A stretch of 64,000 nt of DNA from NCBI RefSeq assembly GCF_036002945.1, contig NZ_CP108529.1, forward strand, positions 434,001 through 498,000. Direction: 5' to 3'. The translations under genes and the position numbers were made by a program. The notes under the pieces are model-generated. The model ran no database searches, had not been told where the DNA came from, and saw nothing but the letters and a program-made list of their open reading frames with translations. Each line of letters begins with the position of its first letter. Position 1 is the stretch's first letter. This document shows, piece by piece, positions 39,274 through 47,737 of the stretch. Source of the DNA: Streptomyces sp. NBC_01224. GTDB lineage: Bacteria > Actinomycetota > Actinomycetes > Streptomycetales > Streptomycetaceae.

Positions 39274-40731
39274 CTATTGGACGATCTCCAGCACCGCCAT
39301 CATGCCCGCGTCCTCATGGTTGAGGATGTGGCAGTGAAGCACGGTCTTGCCGGTGTAGTTCCTGAAGTGGGTCCGGACGACGAGCTTCCCCTTGGCGGGC
39401 ACGCTCGCCGTGTCCTGCAGGCCGTGGCCGTGGTGCGGTCGGCCGTTGATGCTCATCAACTGGAATTTGTTGACGTGCACGTGAAACGAGTGTTCCTCGT
39501 TGCTGTCATTGCGCACGGTCCACTCCTCGACCGTGTTCAGCTTGGACCGGACGTCCACCCGGTTCGGATCGAACCGCTTGCCGTTGATGTAGAACTTGCT
39601 GCCGTCCTTGTTCTCGGAGAACACGAGGGTGCGCCGGGCGGCGATCGCCGAGTGGCTCAGGTCCGCGACCGGTGCGAAGGCCGAGGTGGGCAGGGCCTCC
39701 GGGTGCGCGGAAGGTCCTTCGGAGACCAGGGTCGCCAGGGTCGCCTGCGGGAACTTGTTTCCGGCCGGCCCGGTGTCGTACGCGAGCGTCTGCAGCTGGG
39801 TACGGCCGGTCGGACCGCCTTGTACGAGCACGTCGAAGCGCGCGCCTGCCGCAAGAAGGAGCGAGTCGGCCGTCCAGATCCGGTCGACGGGGGTGCCGTC
39901 GTGGGCGATCACATGGAACCGCTGACCCTGCAGGCGGACGTTGTAGTAGACGTTGGCGCTGATGTTGGCCAGCCGCCACAGCTGGGTCTCACCCGGCCGG
40001 ATGCGGATGGTCGGGTTCAGCTGACCGTTGACGGTGCGATTGGTGGACGCGCCGATGTGCAGGTTCTGGGTCCGGACCGCATCACCCTGGACCTGGAAGT
40101 CCTTGAGCCCGACGACATGCTCGGTGATGTGACGCAACTTCGCCGGCAGGTACTCCTGCAGCCCGTCGACGATCAGGACGCCCGACATGCCCCCGGCGAC
40201 CTGCGGTGCCGAGATCGAGTGCGCATGTGAGTGGTACCAGTAGGTGCCGGGCCGCAGGGTGTTCGGGAACTGGTAGGCATAGTGGAACGTCTGGCCGGGA
40301 TGAATGTGGACGAAGATGTTGTCGGAGTTACCGCTCGGCGACACATGAAGTCCGTGAACATGCAGATTGGTGAACTCGTTCAGCAAGTTCTTCATCGACA
40401 GGTCCACCTTGTCCCCCGGCCGGATCCGCAGCGTGGGAGGCATGTAACTGCCGTTGTAGGTAAGGGCCCACAGCTTGCGGCCGCCCACCTCCACCTTTCG
40501 CCTCTCCACGACGAGTTCCACCCGCAGGACCCCGTTGCGGCTCACCATCTGCGCCGGCTCCTTCAGCGGCGCGCCCTGCGCAACCGCCGGCGACTGCAGG
40601 GGAACATCCGCCGGCTGTGCCTGCGCCGGTTCCCGCTCCGGTGGCTGCTCACCGGCACAGCCACCGACCAGGAGGGCGATGACGACAACGACGGCAGTGG
40701 CCAGTTCGGGCAGCTTGGACCGAGACCGCAT
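39274..40731 (-). CDS. Multicopper oxidase lipoprotein
   Basis: Laccase-type oxidase, 485 residues, exported: hydrophobic start (ATAVVVVIALLVGGC) with lipobox, so membrane-anchored outside the cell. All copper motifs are present: NLHVHGLH and YWYHSHAHS (type 2/3), HSFHVHVNKFQ, and HCHILNHEDAGMM with the type 1 Cys and axial Met. Three cupredoxin domains fit the length. Substrates may be Cu(I), Mn(II) or phenolics; no methionine-rich insert is seen, so a CueO-type role is not indicated. The start at 40731 follows GGAGAGG by 2 bp; a longer frame reaches 40782 but lacks a site. It diverges from the receiver/flavoprotein gene across about 510 bp. Confidence 0.93.
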   Translation of the reverse strand: MRSRSKLPELATAVVVVIALLVGGCAGEQPPEREPAQAQPADVPLQSPAVAQGAPLKEPAQMVSRNGVLRVELVVERRKVEVGGRKLWALTYNGSYMPPTLRIRPGDKVDLSMKNLLNEFTNLHVHGLHVSPSGNSDNIFVHIHPGQTFHYAYQFPNTLRPGTYWYHSHAHSISAPQVAGGMSGVLIVDGLQEYLPAKLRHITEHVVGLKDFQVQGDAVRTQNLHIGASTNRTVNGQLNPTIRIRPGETQLWRLANISANVYYNVRLQGQRFHVIAHDGTPVDRIWTADSLLLAAGARFDVLVQGGPTGRTQLQTLAYDTGPAGNKFPQATLATLVSEGPSAHPEALPTSAFAPVADLSHSAIAARRTLVFSENKDGSKFYINGKRFDPNRVDVRSKLNTVEEWTVRNDSNEEHSFHVHVNKFQLMSINGRPHHGHGLQDTASVPAKGKLVVRTHFRNYTGKTVLHCHILNHEDAGMMAVLEIVQ

Positions 40732-41247
40732 TACCTCTCCACTCCTGGGACTCCCCCATCGCACGTAGCTCACTCCCAGCAAGCACGTGGTCCCACCTGT
40801 GCGCTACCCCGGTGGAGCGTTCGCGCGACACAGCCACCCCCGACGTACGGATGTCGCTCGGGGCTGCGGGCGCGGACGACGGTCCGCCGGGATGTGGGCA
40901 TTCCTGCGGTTGGGATCCGCCGAATCCGGAGGATGCGGAGATCGCGGGCCTGATCAACCGCGTATGCCTGGCAAACCGAGTGCATCCGTACGATCCATCC
41001 GCACCACAGGGTTGTTCTCGCCGCCGCGCGCTGAGGGGCCTCGACCCCAGCGCGACGTCGGTCGGGAGAGAGGCTGACCAAGCGCCGACGCGGATTCCGC
41101 AGGAACCGTAAGCCCATGAGCGCGGCCATGGCCTGTGGAAGGAAGGCCCCGGCAGGGGCAGCGGCCGTGGAGCTGCTCTCCGTGCTGCCGGATCCCCCAT
41201 CCGATCTTCACCCGTCGTTTCCGCATCTTTGCGGGAATGATGGAGTC
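40732..41247. other. Divergent intergenic region
   Basis: About 510 bp between the multicopper oxidase and the receiver/flavoprotein gene. Open frames exist on both strands (for example 40812-41111 plus) but show no recognisable domain or ribosome site. It must hold the promoters of both units. Confidence 0.35.
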
Positions 41248-42906
41248 ATGGCGAACCCGACGATCCTGACTGTCGACGACGACCCGGCGGTCTCCCGGGC
41301 GGTCGCCCGCGACATCCGGCGCGAGTACGGCGACCGCTACCGCATCGTGCGCGCTCTCTCCGGGAGCGATGCTCTGGACGCACTGCGCGAGCTCAAGCTG
41401 CGCGGCGATCAGCTCGCGCTCATGCTGGCCGACTATCGCATGCCCCACATGAACGGCATCGAGTTCCTCGAGGCGGCCATGGATCTCTTCCCACTCGCCC
41501 GTCGTGTGCTGCTGACCGCCTACGCCGACACGGAAGCGGCGATCGACGCCATCAACGTCGTGGATCTCGACCACTATCTCGTCAAACCCTGGAGCCCGCC
41601 GGAACAGCACCTTTACCCGGTGATCGACACACTGCTGGACCTGTGGCAGGCCACGCCTGATCCGGGGATCACGGAGACCCGCGTGGTCGGGCACCGCTGG
41701 TCCGCGCCGTCCTTCGCTGTCCGTGACTTCCTCACCCGCAACCTCGTGCCCTACCGGTGGCTGCTCTCCGACGAGCCGGAAGGGCAACGTCTGCTGGCCG
41801 CCGCAGGGATGTCGGCGGCCGACGTACCGCTGGTCATCACCCCGGACGGCGAGCCCCTGGTCTCCCCCACCGAGCGGGAACTCGCTGCAAAGGTAGGCCT
41901 CAGCACAGTTCCGGCCTCGGATTTCTACGACCTGGTGGTGGTCGGTGGCGGGCCGGCCGGTCTGGGAGCTGCCGTCTATGGGGCCTCGGAGGGTTTGCGT
42001 ACGGTCCTGGTGGAACAGCAGGCGACCGGCGGACAGGCCGGACAGAGCAGCCGTATCGAGAACTACCTCGGTTTTCCCGACGGCGTCTCCGGTTCCCAGC
42101 TGACCGAACGTGCTCGCCGTCAGGCGCTGAAGTTCGGGGCGGAGATTCTGAGTGCGCAACGGGCCGTAGCGCTGGAGGCAGCAGGATCGGGCCGGGTGCT
42201 GCACCTGGGGCCGGAGGGCTCCATTGCCGCCCACACCGTGGTCCTGGCCACCGGAGTGGCCTACCGGCGGCTGGCCGCCACCGGGCTGCAGGAATTCACG
42301 GGTGCGGGCGTCTTCTACGGGTCCGCCGTCACCGAGGCCCCCAGCTGTTCCGGGGAGGATGTGTACATCGTCGGCGGAGCCAACTCCGCGGGACAGGCAG
42401 CGGTCTATTTCTCGCGCTACGCGCGGCGCGTCCACGTACTCATCCGTCAAGGTGATCTGACCCGTTCGATGTCCAGCTATCTCATCGACCAGATCAACGG
42501 CATCGACAACATCGAGATCCACGCGTGGACCGAAGTCCTCGGCGGTGAGGGCGAGGGACACCTGCAGCGGCTGACCCTTCGCGAGGGCCGGTCCGGCATC
42601 GTGCGTACCGTTGCTGCGTCCTGGCTGTTCATCTTCATCGGGGCCGAGCCGCATACCCAGTGGCTGGAGGGAGTGGTCTCCCGTGATGAACGCGGATTCG
42701 TGCTGACCGGCCCGGACTTGGTGGCCGGAGGGCAGCGTCCGGCGGGCTGGCGACTGCCAAGAGATCCGTACCACCTGGAGTCAAGCGTGCCTGGTGTCTT
42801 CGCCGCCGGAGATGTGCGTTCCTCCTCGGTCAAACGAGTCGCGTCGGCCGTCGGCGAGGGAGCCATGGCCGTCTCCTTGGTGCATCGCTATCTGGAGGCA
42901 CAGTGA
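41248..42906 (+). CDS. Receiver domain fused to thioredoxin-reductase-like flavoprotein
   Basis: 552 residues. Residues 1-125 are a response-regulator receiver (ILTVDDDPAVSRAVARDI; phospho-acceptor Asp in LMLADYRMPHMNG; Lys in YLVKPWSPPEQHL). Residues 145-220 resemble a glutaredoxin fold without Cys (FAVRDFLTRNLVPYRWLLSD; LVITPDGEPLVSPTERELA). Residues 228-552 are a TrxR-type FAD/NAD(P) oxidoreductase: VVVGGGPAGLGAAVYGASEG, TGGQAGQSSRIENYLGFPDG, VYIVGGANSAGQAAVYFSRY and VFAAGDVRSSSVKRVASAVG. Where TrxR has CATC, this protein has SAVT (YGSAVTEA), so it cannot reduce thioredoxin by the usual disulfide. Its stop overlaps the kinase start (GTGA), indicating a dedicated pair. Output unknown. Confidence 0.88.
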   Translation: MANPTILTVDDDPAVSRAVARDIRREYGDRYRIVRALSGSDALDALRELKLRGDQLALMLADYRMPHMNGIEFLEAAMDLFPLARRVLLTAYADTEAAIDAINVVDLDHYLVKPWSPPEQHLYPVIDTLLDLWQATPDPGITETRVVGHRWSAPSFAVRDFLTRNLVPYRWLLSDEPEGQRLLAAAGMSAADVPLVITPDGEPLVSPTERELAAKVGLSTVPASDFYDLVVVGGGPAGLGAAVYGASEGLRTVLVEQQATGGQAGQSSRIENYLGFPDGVSGSQLTERARRQALKFGAEILSAQRAVALEAAGSGRVLHLGPEGSIAAHTVVLATGVAYRRLAATGLQEFTGAGVFYGSAVTEAPSCSGEDVYIVGGANSAGQAAVYFSRYARRVHVLIRQGDLTRSMSSYLIDQINGIDNIEIHAWTEVLGGEGEGHLQRLTLREGRSGIVRTVAASWLFIFIGAEPHTQWLEGVVSRDERGFVLTGPDLVAGGQRPAGWRLPRDPYHLESSVPGVFAAGDVRSSSVKRVASAVGEGAMAVSLVHRYLEAQ

Positions 42907-44336
42907 GCACGCCAGTACATCTGTCACCGGAGCAGTTGCGGACGCTGTTCCTGTTCGAGAAGCTCAGCAACGAGCAGCTCAATTGGCTGGCGGAGCGCGG
43001 CCGTGCTGAGCAGCGGCCGGCCGGAGGTGTGGTGTACGGGGAGGGCGAACCGGCCACGTGCTTCTTCGTCCTGCTCAGCGGTGCCATCGCGCTCAGCCGT
43101 GTGCTGCACGGCGACGATGTGGAGGTCAACCGCACCGATCAACGCGGTGTGTACAGCGGGGCAACCCGTGCGTACCTCGGGGACCGCGTCGAGCAGCGGT
43201 ATCCCCACACGCTGCGAGCTGTCACCGATGCCGAGTTCTTCGTGCTGCCCGCCGATGATTTCGCCCACGCGGTACGCACGTGGTTCCCGATGGCGCTGCA
43301 CCTGCTGGAGGGACTCTTCTTCGGTACGCGGGCGGCCAATGCGATCGTGAGTGAGCGGGAGCGGCTGCTGGCCCTGGCCTCGCTGTCGGCAGGCCTGACC
43401 CACGAGTTGAACAATCCTGCGGCAGCCGCTGTGCGGGCCACTGCGGCTCTGCGGGAGCGAGTGGCCGGCATGCGCCACAAACTCGCCTTGATCGCTGACG
43501 GTCGGCTGGACGGCGCCGAACTGCACCGTCTCGTAGAGCTGCAGGATGATGCGGTGCAACAGGCCGCAACGGCTTCCGGTCTGCCCGCGCTGGCTGCTGC
43601 CGATGCCGAGGATGCCGTCGGCGACTGGCTCGATGAGCGCGGGGTGACGGAAGCATGGGAACTGGCACCGACACTGGTCGCCGCGGACATCGACGTGCCG
43701 TGGCTGACCTCGGCAGCCGACACCATCGGTGAGGACAACCTCGGCCCCACGGTGCGCTGGCTGGCGTACACCGTCGATACGGAACTTCTGATGGGCGAGA
43801 TCGAAGATGCCGTGACCCGCATCTCCGGGCTGGTCGGCGCCGCCAAGCAGTACGCGCAGCTGGACCGGGCACCGCAGCAGACCGTGGATGTGCACACATT
43901 GCTCGACGCCACGCTGACCATGCTGCAGGCGAAGATCCCCTCCAGCGTCCAGGTGGTCAAGGAGTACGCCCATGGGCTGCCGCCGATTCCGGCTTTCGGA
44001 GCCGAGCTCAACCAGGTATGGACCAATCTGATCGTCAACGCCGTCGATGCCATGCCTGACGGGGGCACGCTGACGATTCGGACGTGGCGGGAGGACGCGC
44101 GGCTGCTCGTGGAGGTGGCCGACACGGGCACAGGCATTCCGGCTGAGATCAGACCGCGGATCTTCGAGCCGTTCTTCACCACCAAGCCGGTCGGAGAGGG
44201 CACTGGGCTGGGGCTGGACATCTCCTACCGCATCATCGTCAACAAGCATCATGGGGACATCCGGGTCTCTTCGCAGCCAGGCGACACCCGCTTCCAGGTG
44301 TGTCTGCCGATCGACCTGCAGCCCGAGGACTCCTAA
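42903..44336 (+). CDS. Cyclic-nucleotide-binding-domain sensor histidine kinase
   Basis: 477 residues. The N-terminal cNMP-binding/CRP-like domain (about 5-140) contains EQLRTLFLFEKLSNEQLNWL, VYGEGEPATCFFVLLSGAIA and FFVLPADDFAHAVRTWFPMA. The phospho-acceptor region is LLALASLSAGLTHELNNPAA with a long helical insert. The HATPase shows NLIVNAVDAMPDGG (N), VADTGTGIPAEI (G1), FFTTKPVGEGTGLGLDIS (G2). It has no transmembrane segment, so it is cytosolic. The GTG start lies inside the stop of the receiver/flavoprotein gene, so that protein is the obvious phosphotransfer partner. Ligand unknown: a nucleotide or another small effector. Confidence 0.9.
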   Translation: MSTPVHLSPEQLRTLFLFEKLSNEQLNWLAERGRAEQRPAGGVVYGEGEPATCFFVLLSGAIALSRVLHGDDVEVNRTDQRGVYSGATRAYLGDRVEQRYPHTLRAVTDAEFFVLPADDFAHAVRTWFPMALHLLEGLFFGTRAANAIVSERERLLALASLSAGLTHELNNPAAAAVRATAALRERVAGMRHKLALIADGRLDGAELHRLVELQDDAVQQAATASGLPALAAADAEDAVGDWLDERGVTEAWELAPTLVAADIDVPWLTSAADTIGEDNLGPTVRWLAYTVDTELLMGEIEDAVTRISGLVGAAKQYAQLDRAPQQTVDVHTLLDATLTMLQAKIPSSVQVVKEYAHGLPPIPAFGAELNQVWTNLIVNAVDAMPDGGTLTIRTWREDARLLVEVADTGTGIPAEIRPRIFEPFFTTKPVGEGTGLGLDISYRIIVNKHHGDIRVSSQPGDTRFQVCLPIDLQPEDS

Positions 44337-45043
44337 GCACTGTCGTGGCACCCAACAGTGGGGGCAGCTCTGGGCTCGGCCCTGTGTTGTCCGCGACGCG
44401 ATGTCGTGGCGGCCGCGACGCGGAGGACGGCGGAGGCTGACGCGGCTGACCATCCACTACGACGATGGCCGACATGGCCCGCCGTCGCCCCGCACGCCCC
44501 AACTCCCCCGCACGCGGCCCGCCGCGATTCACTCCATCGGTTCCGCCGAATGGTGCTCGACCACAGCAGCGGCGACTGAGCAGGCGCCGAGGCCACCGCC
44601 GGCCCACCAGCCACATATCAAGGTGCCGAGGCAGGTTTCCGAACGACGCACGGGGGCGGCGTCCCGGAGTCGCGGACTCGATAGACATCGGACATATCGC
44701 CTGGCGCCGGTGAGAGCATCCCCAGCGAATCACACGTGGAGAAAACCGGGGTGCTCGCGCTTCAAACATGGAATTTCAGACGTTCTTTTCTCCGGAGCTT
44801 ACGGATAGCGGCACCTCATAACGTGTTTGAAGAGAAAATAAGTTGACGGACGCGGCCAGGGCAGTGAGTCGTTGACTGGCCCCTTTCGATCATGCAATCA
44901 TTCGAATGCACATCCCGTATCCGCTTTTCGTACACCCTGCACCAGTATTCGAACACGCCAGGCACGGTGGAGGTCGGCGGGCCTGTGCGTCAGGCCGTTC
45001 GCCATCGCCCTCTACGAGCCGTCATTGCCACGAAGGGGGCCCC
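44337..45043. other. Intergenic region before the SARP gene
   Basis: About 700 bp. The left 350 bp show no gene. From 44740 on the DNA is AT-richer (CTTCTTTTCTCC, GAAGAGAAAATAAGTTGACG), fitting a regulated promoter region. A TTGACG at 44843 could be a -35 element but has no clear -10 partner. Confidence 0.4.
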
Positions 45044-47236
45044 ATGCAATTCAGGATTCTGGGGCCGCTCGAAGTCGTGGACGACGGCAGGCACATAGAT
45101 GTCAGCGGGCAGCGCCAGCGCACGGTTCTGGCGATGCTGCTCCTCGAATCGGGACGTGTCGTCTCCAATGACCGCCTGGTGGAGGCCATATGGGAGCGGA
45201 AGCCGCCGGCGACGAGCCGCACCCAGGTACAGATCGGCATCTGCGCGCTGCGGCGCATGCTCCCCGCGGGGCCCCACCCCGGCCCCATCGTGACCCGCTC
45301 GCCCGGTTATCTCTTACGGATGACCGAGGGGCAACTCGACCTCCACGCCTTCGAGGAACGGGTAGCCGCAGGCGGAAGAGCCGCTGCCGCCCATCAACCC
45401 CAGCAGGCGGTAAAGGAGTTACGGGCCGCGTTGGGGCTGTGGCAGGGTCACGCCCTGACCGATATCAGCAGCAAGCCGGTACGGGCGAACGCCGTCCAAC
45501 TCGACGAGCGGCGCCTCGCCGTACAGGAACAGTGTCTTGAACTCGAACTACGGCTCGGCAATCACCACCGCGCCGTGAGTGAACTCGGCGCTCTGGTCGC
45601 CGCCCACCCGCTCCGGGAACGCCTGCGGGTGCTCCTGATGACCGCGCTCCACCGCGCGGGACGGCAGGCCGAGGCCCTGGACGCCTACCGCCGGGCGCGG
45701 GCGGCCCTCGTCGAGAGGCTCGGCATCGAGCCCGGCGCGGAACTGCAGCGTCTGCACCGCATGATCCTGGCGGGAGAAGAGGAGTGGGGCACGCCGCCCC
45801 GGGTCCAGCCCTTCATCAAGGTGACGGCGCCCGCCCCCGCGCCGGACGGACCCGGCAGCGGCCCGGCGGTCCCGGCCCTTCCGGCAGCGCCGGCGCCCGC
45901 CGCAGTTCCGGCACACAAGATTCCGCGGCTGCTACCCGCCGATATCGCCGACTTCACCGGCCGCACTCGAGCGATCCAGCGCATTCTGGCCGCCCCCACC
46001 CGCACCGACGCACCCCGAACCGTCGTCCCCGTCACCGTCATCACCGGACGCGGTGGCTCCGGCAAGACGACGCTGGCCGTACATGTCGCCCATCGGCTCG
46101 CTCCGGACTACCCCGACGGGCAGCTCTTCGCGAAACTGTCCGGCGCCCCGGGCCACCCGACGAGCGCCGCCGAGGTGCTCCGGCGCTTCCTGCGCGCGCT
46201 CGGCGTGAGCGACGAAGCCGTCCCGAGCAGCGTCGAGGAGCGCGCCGAGATGTACCGTGACCTGCTGGCGGAGCGCCGGGTCCTCGTCGTGCTGGACGGC
46301 GCGGCATCCGAGTGCCAGGTCGCCCCGCTGCTCCCCGGGTCGTCCGGATCGCGGGTGCTGATCACCTCGTGGCGGCGCTTCACCGGGCTGCCCGCGGACA
46401 CCCGTATCGAGCTCTCCAGGTTCCGGCGGGAAAGCTCCGTGGAAATGCTGATGAAGATCATCGGACGGCGGCGGGTCGCCGCCGAACCGCTGGCCGTCGA
46501 GGAGCTCTGCCGTGCCTGCGACGATCTGCCGCTCGTGCTGCGCGCGGCCGCCGCACGCCTGGCTGCCCGGCCGCACCGGGCCGTGGCGGACGCCGTCGCC
46601 CAGGCCGAGGCGGTGGACCGATGCACGGACGTGGCCCGCAGCCCGGACGAGCTGCGCCACGTGGAGCAGGCGGTCCGCACGTGCATGACCCCGGCTTACG
46701 AGGCGCTCAGTCCGGAGGCCCAGCAGGCCCTGCGCCGCCTCGCCCAGTTGGAGATACCCGACTTCGCCCCCTGGGTCGGCGCTCCCCTGCTCGAATGCGA
46801 ACCGCACCACGCCCAGGACCTGCTGGACGAGCTCACCGAGTCCTATCTGCTCGACGCGGTGGTGGACCAGGCGTCCAGAGCCGTCCGGTACCGCTTCCCC
46901 GCCTTCGTACGGGCCTTCGCCCTGGAGCGACTGGCGGCGGAGGAGGCGCCGGAGGAGCAGCGGGCGGCGCTGCGGCGCGTTCTCGACACCTTGGCGTATC
47001 TCACCGGAGAAGCGCAGCGCCGCGGCGGGTACGGGGACCCGCCCGTACCGGATGAGCCCATCCGCTGCCATGCGATGCCGCAGAGCCTGATCGACCGTCT
47101 GCTGGCGGACCCGTTCGCCTGGTACCAGCAGGAGCGCGCCCAGGTGGAGGCGGCGGGCCGGCAGGCAGCCGAAATCGGCCTGTGTACCATTTCCAGTCGC
47201 CTGGCGAGCAGTTCGACGGTGCTGGCCCGGAAGTGA
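45044..47236 (+). CDS. SARP-family pathway activator with NB-ARC domain
   Basis: 730 residues; the ATG at 45044 follows GAAGGGGG. Residues 1-95: OmpR-type DNA-binding domain (MQFRILGPLEVVDDGRHIDV; SRTQVQIGICALRRML). Residues 96-245: bacterial transcriptional activation domain (VKELRAALGLWQGHAL; DAYRRARAALVERLGIEPGA). After a Pro/Ala linker, an NB-ARC ATPase with P-loop ITGRGGSGKTTLA near residue 335 and LVVLDGA. The TPR repeats of AfsR are missing, so it is of intermediate size. Two in-frame TTA codons (45314, 45419) predict dependence on the bldA leucyl-tRNA. It lies 500 bp upstream of the NRPS on the same strand, which points to a cluster-situated activator. Confidence 0.92.
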   Translation: MQFRILGPLEVVDDGRHIDVSGQRQRTVLAMLLLESGRVVSNDRLVEAIWERKPPATSRTQVQIGICALRRMLPAGPHPGPIVTRSPGYLLRMTEGQLDLHAFEERVAAGGRAAAAHQPQQAVKELRAALGLWQGHALTDISSKPVRANAVQLDERRLAVQEQCLELELRLGNHHRAVSELGALVAAHPLRERLRVLLMTALHRAGRQAEALDAYRRARAALVERLGIEPGAELQRLHRMILAGEEEWGTPPRVQPFIKVTAPAPAPDGPGSGPAVPALPAAPAPAAVPAHKIPRLLPADIADFTGRTRAIQRILAAPTRTDAPRTVVPVTVITGRGGSGKTTLAVHVAHRLAPDYPDGQLFAKLSGAPGHPTSAAEVLRRFLRALGVSDEAVPSSVEERAEMYRDLLAERRVLVVLDGAASECQVAPLLPGSSGSRVLITSWRRFTGLPADTRIELSRFRRESSVEMLMKIIGRRRVAAEPLAVEELCRACDDLPLVLRAAAARLAARPHRAVADAVAQAEAVDRCTDVARSPDELRHVEQAVRTCMTPAYEALSPEAQQALRRLAQLEIPDFAPWVGAPLLECEPHHAQDLLDELTESYLLDAVVDQASRAVRYRFPAFVRAFALERLAAEEAPEEQRAALRRVLDTLAYLTGEAQRRGGYGDPPVPDEPIRCHAMPQSLIDRLLADPFAWYQQERAQVEAAGRQAAEIGLCTISSRLASSSTVLARK
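45314..45316 (+). promoter_or_regulatory. In-frame TTA codon (bldA control point) in SARP gene
   Basis: In SPGYLLRM the second Leu is encoded by TTA. A second TTA lies at 45419-45421 (VKELRAAL). TTA is the rarest codon in Streptomyces and marks developmental control through bldA. Confidence 0.75.
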
Positions 47237-47737
47237 TTCCCCCTCGGGTGGCAGCCCGGCGGTTCGGCCATGGGCACCCATTCCCTTTTGCCGCCCGATA
47301 CCGGCGCGCATCCCGTCACGGCTGTCCTGCCGGCAGCCTCTCAGGCGGTCTCCCAAAACTCACCCGCGAACCCCGACGGGCTCCGGGGGAACGCCGCGCC
47401 GGGACACGATTCAATCTGCCGTTCATATACAAGGCGGACGCGTGCTTATTTACCTCTATCACTTCCCTAAATTTACGCTAACGATGTGATTCAAAACCCT
47501 CCCAATCGTTAAAAGATGCAGGTCAGGCGCTAAACACAAGGGTTGACCGGCCCTGATGCGCATCTCTAATGTGGCAGCGCTCCTCCATGTCCCATGCAAA
47601 TAATCCCCCAGTTATTCGCAGCGTTCACAGGTTCTCTTCGGCGATGCACGTACGCACTGCTCTGTGTGCTCTTCAAGAACCGCGACCGCGTTTCGTTTTT
47701 ATTGGACCTTTAGTGGACCGGTGAGAAGGGCGTCATC
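47237..47737 (+). other. NRPS upstream region
   Basis: A 500-bp leader, AT-rich between 47440 and 47620. It contains the inverted repeat TAACGAT (47479-47485)/ATCGTTA (47505-47511) and the promoter-like pair at 47543-47570. No gene seen. It is the natural target region for the upstream SARP. Confidence 0.5.
47543..47570 (+). promoter_or_regulatory. Candidate NRPS promoter
   Basis: TTGACC at 47543-47548, a 16-bp spacer and TCTAAT at 47565-47570 fit a housekeeping-sigma-like promoter 168 bp before the NRPS start. The inverted repeat 30-60 bp further upstream is a possible activator site. Confidence 0.45.

Noticed and set aside
40812..41111. 99-residue plus-strand frame between the multicopper oxidase and the receiver/flavoprotein gene
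   Set aside because: No ribosome site, no recognisable domain, and the opposite strand is equally open.
44843..44848. TTGACG as a -35 box for the SARP gene
   Set aside because: No acceptable -10 hexamer at 16-19 bp spacing.
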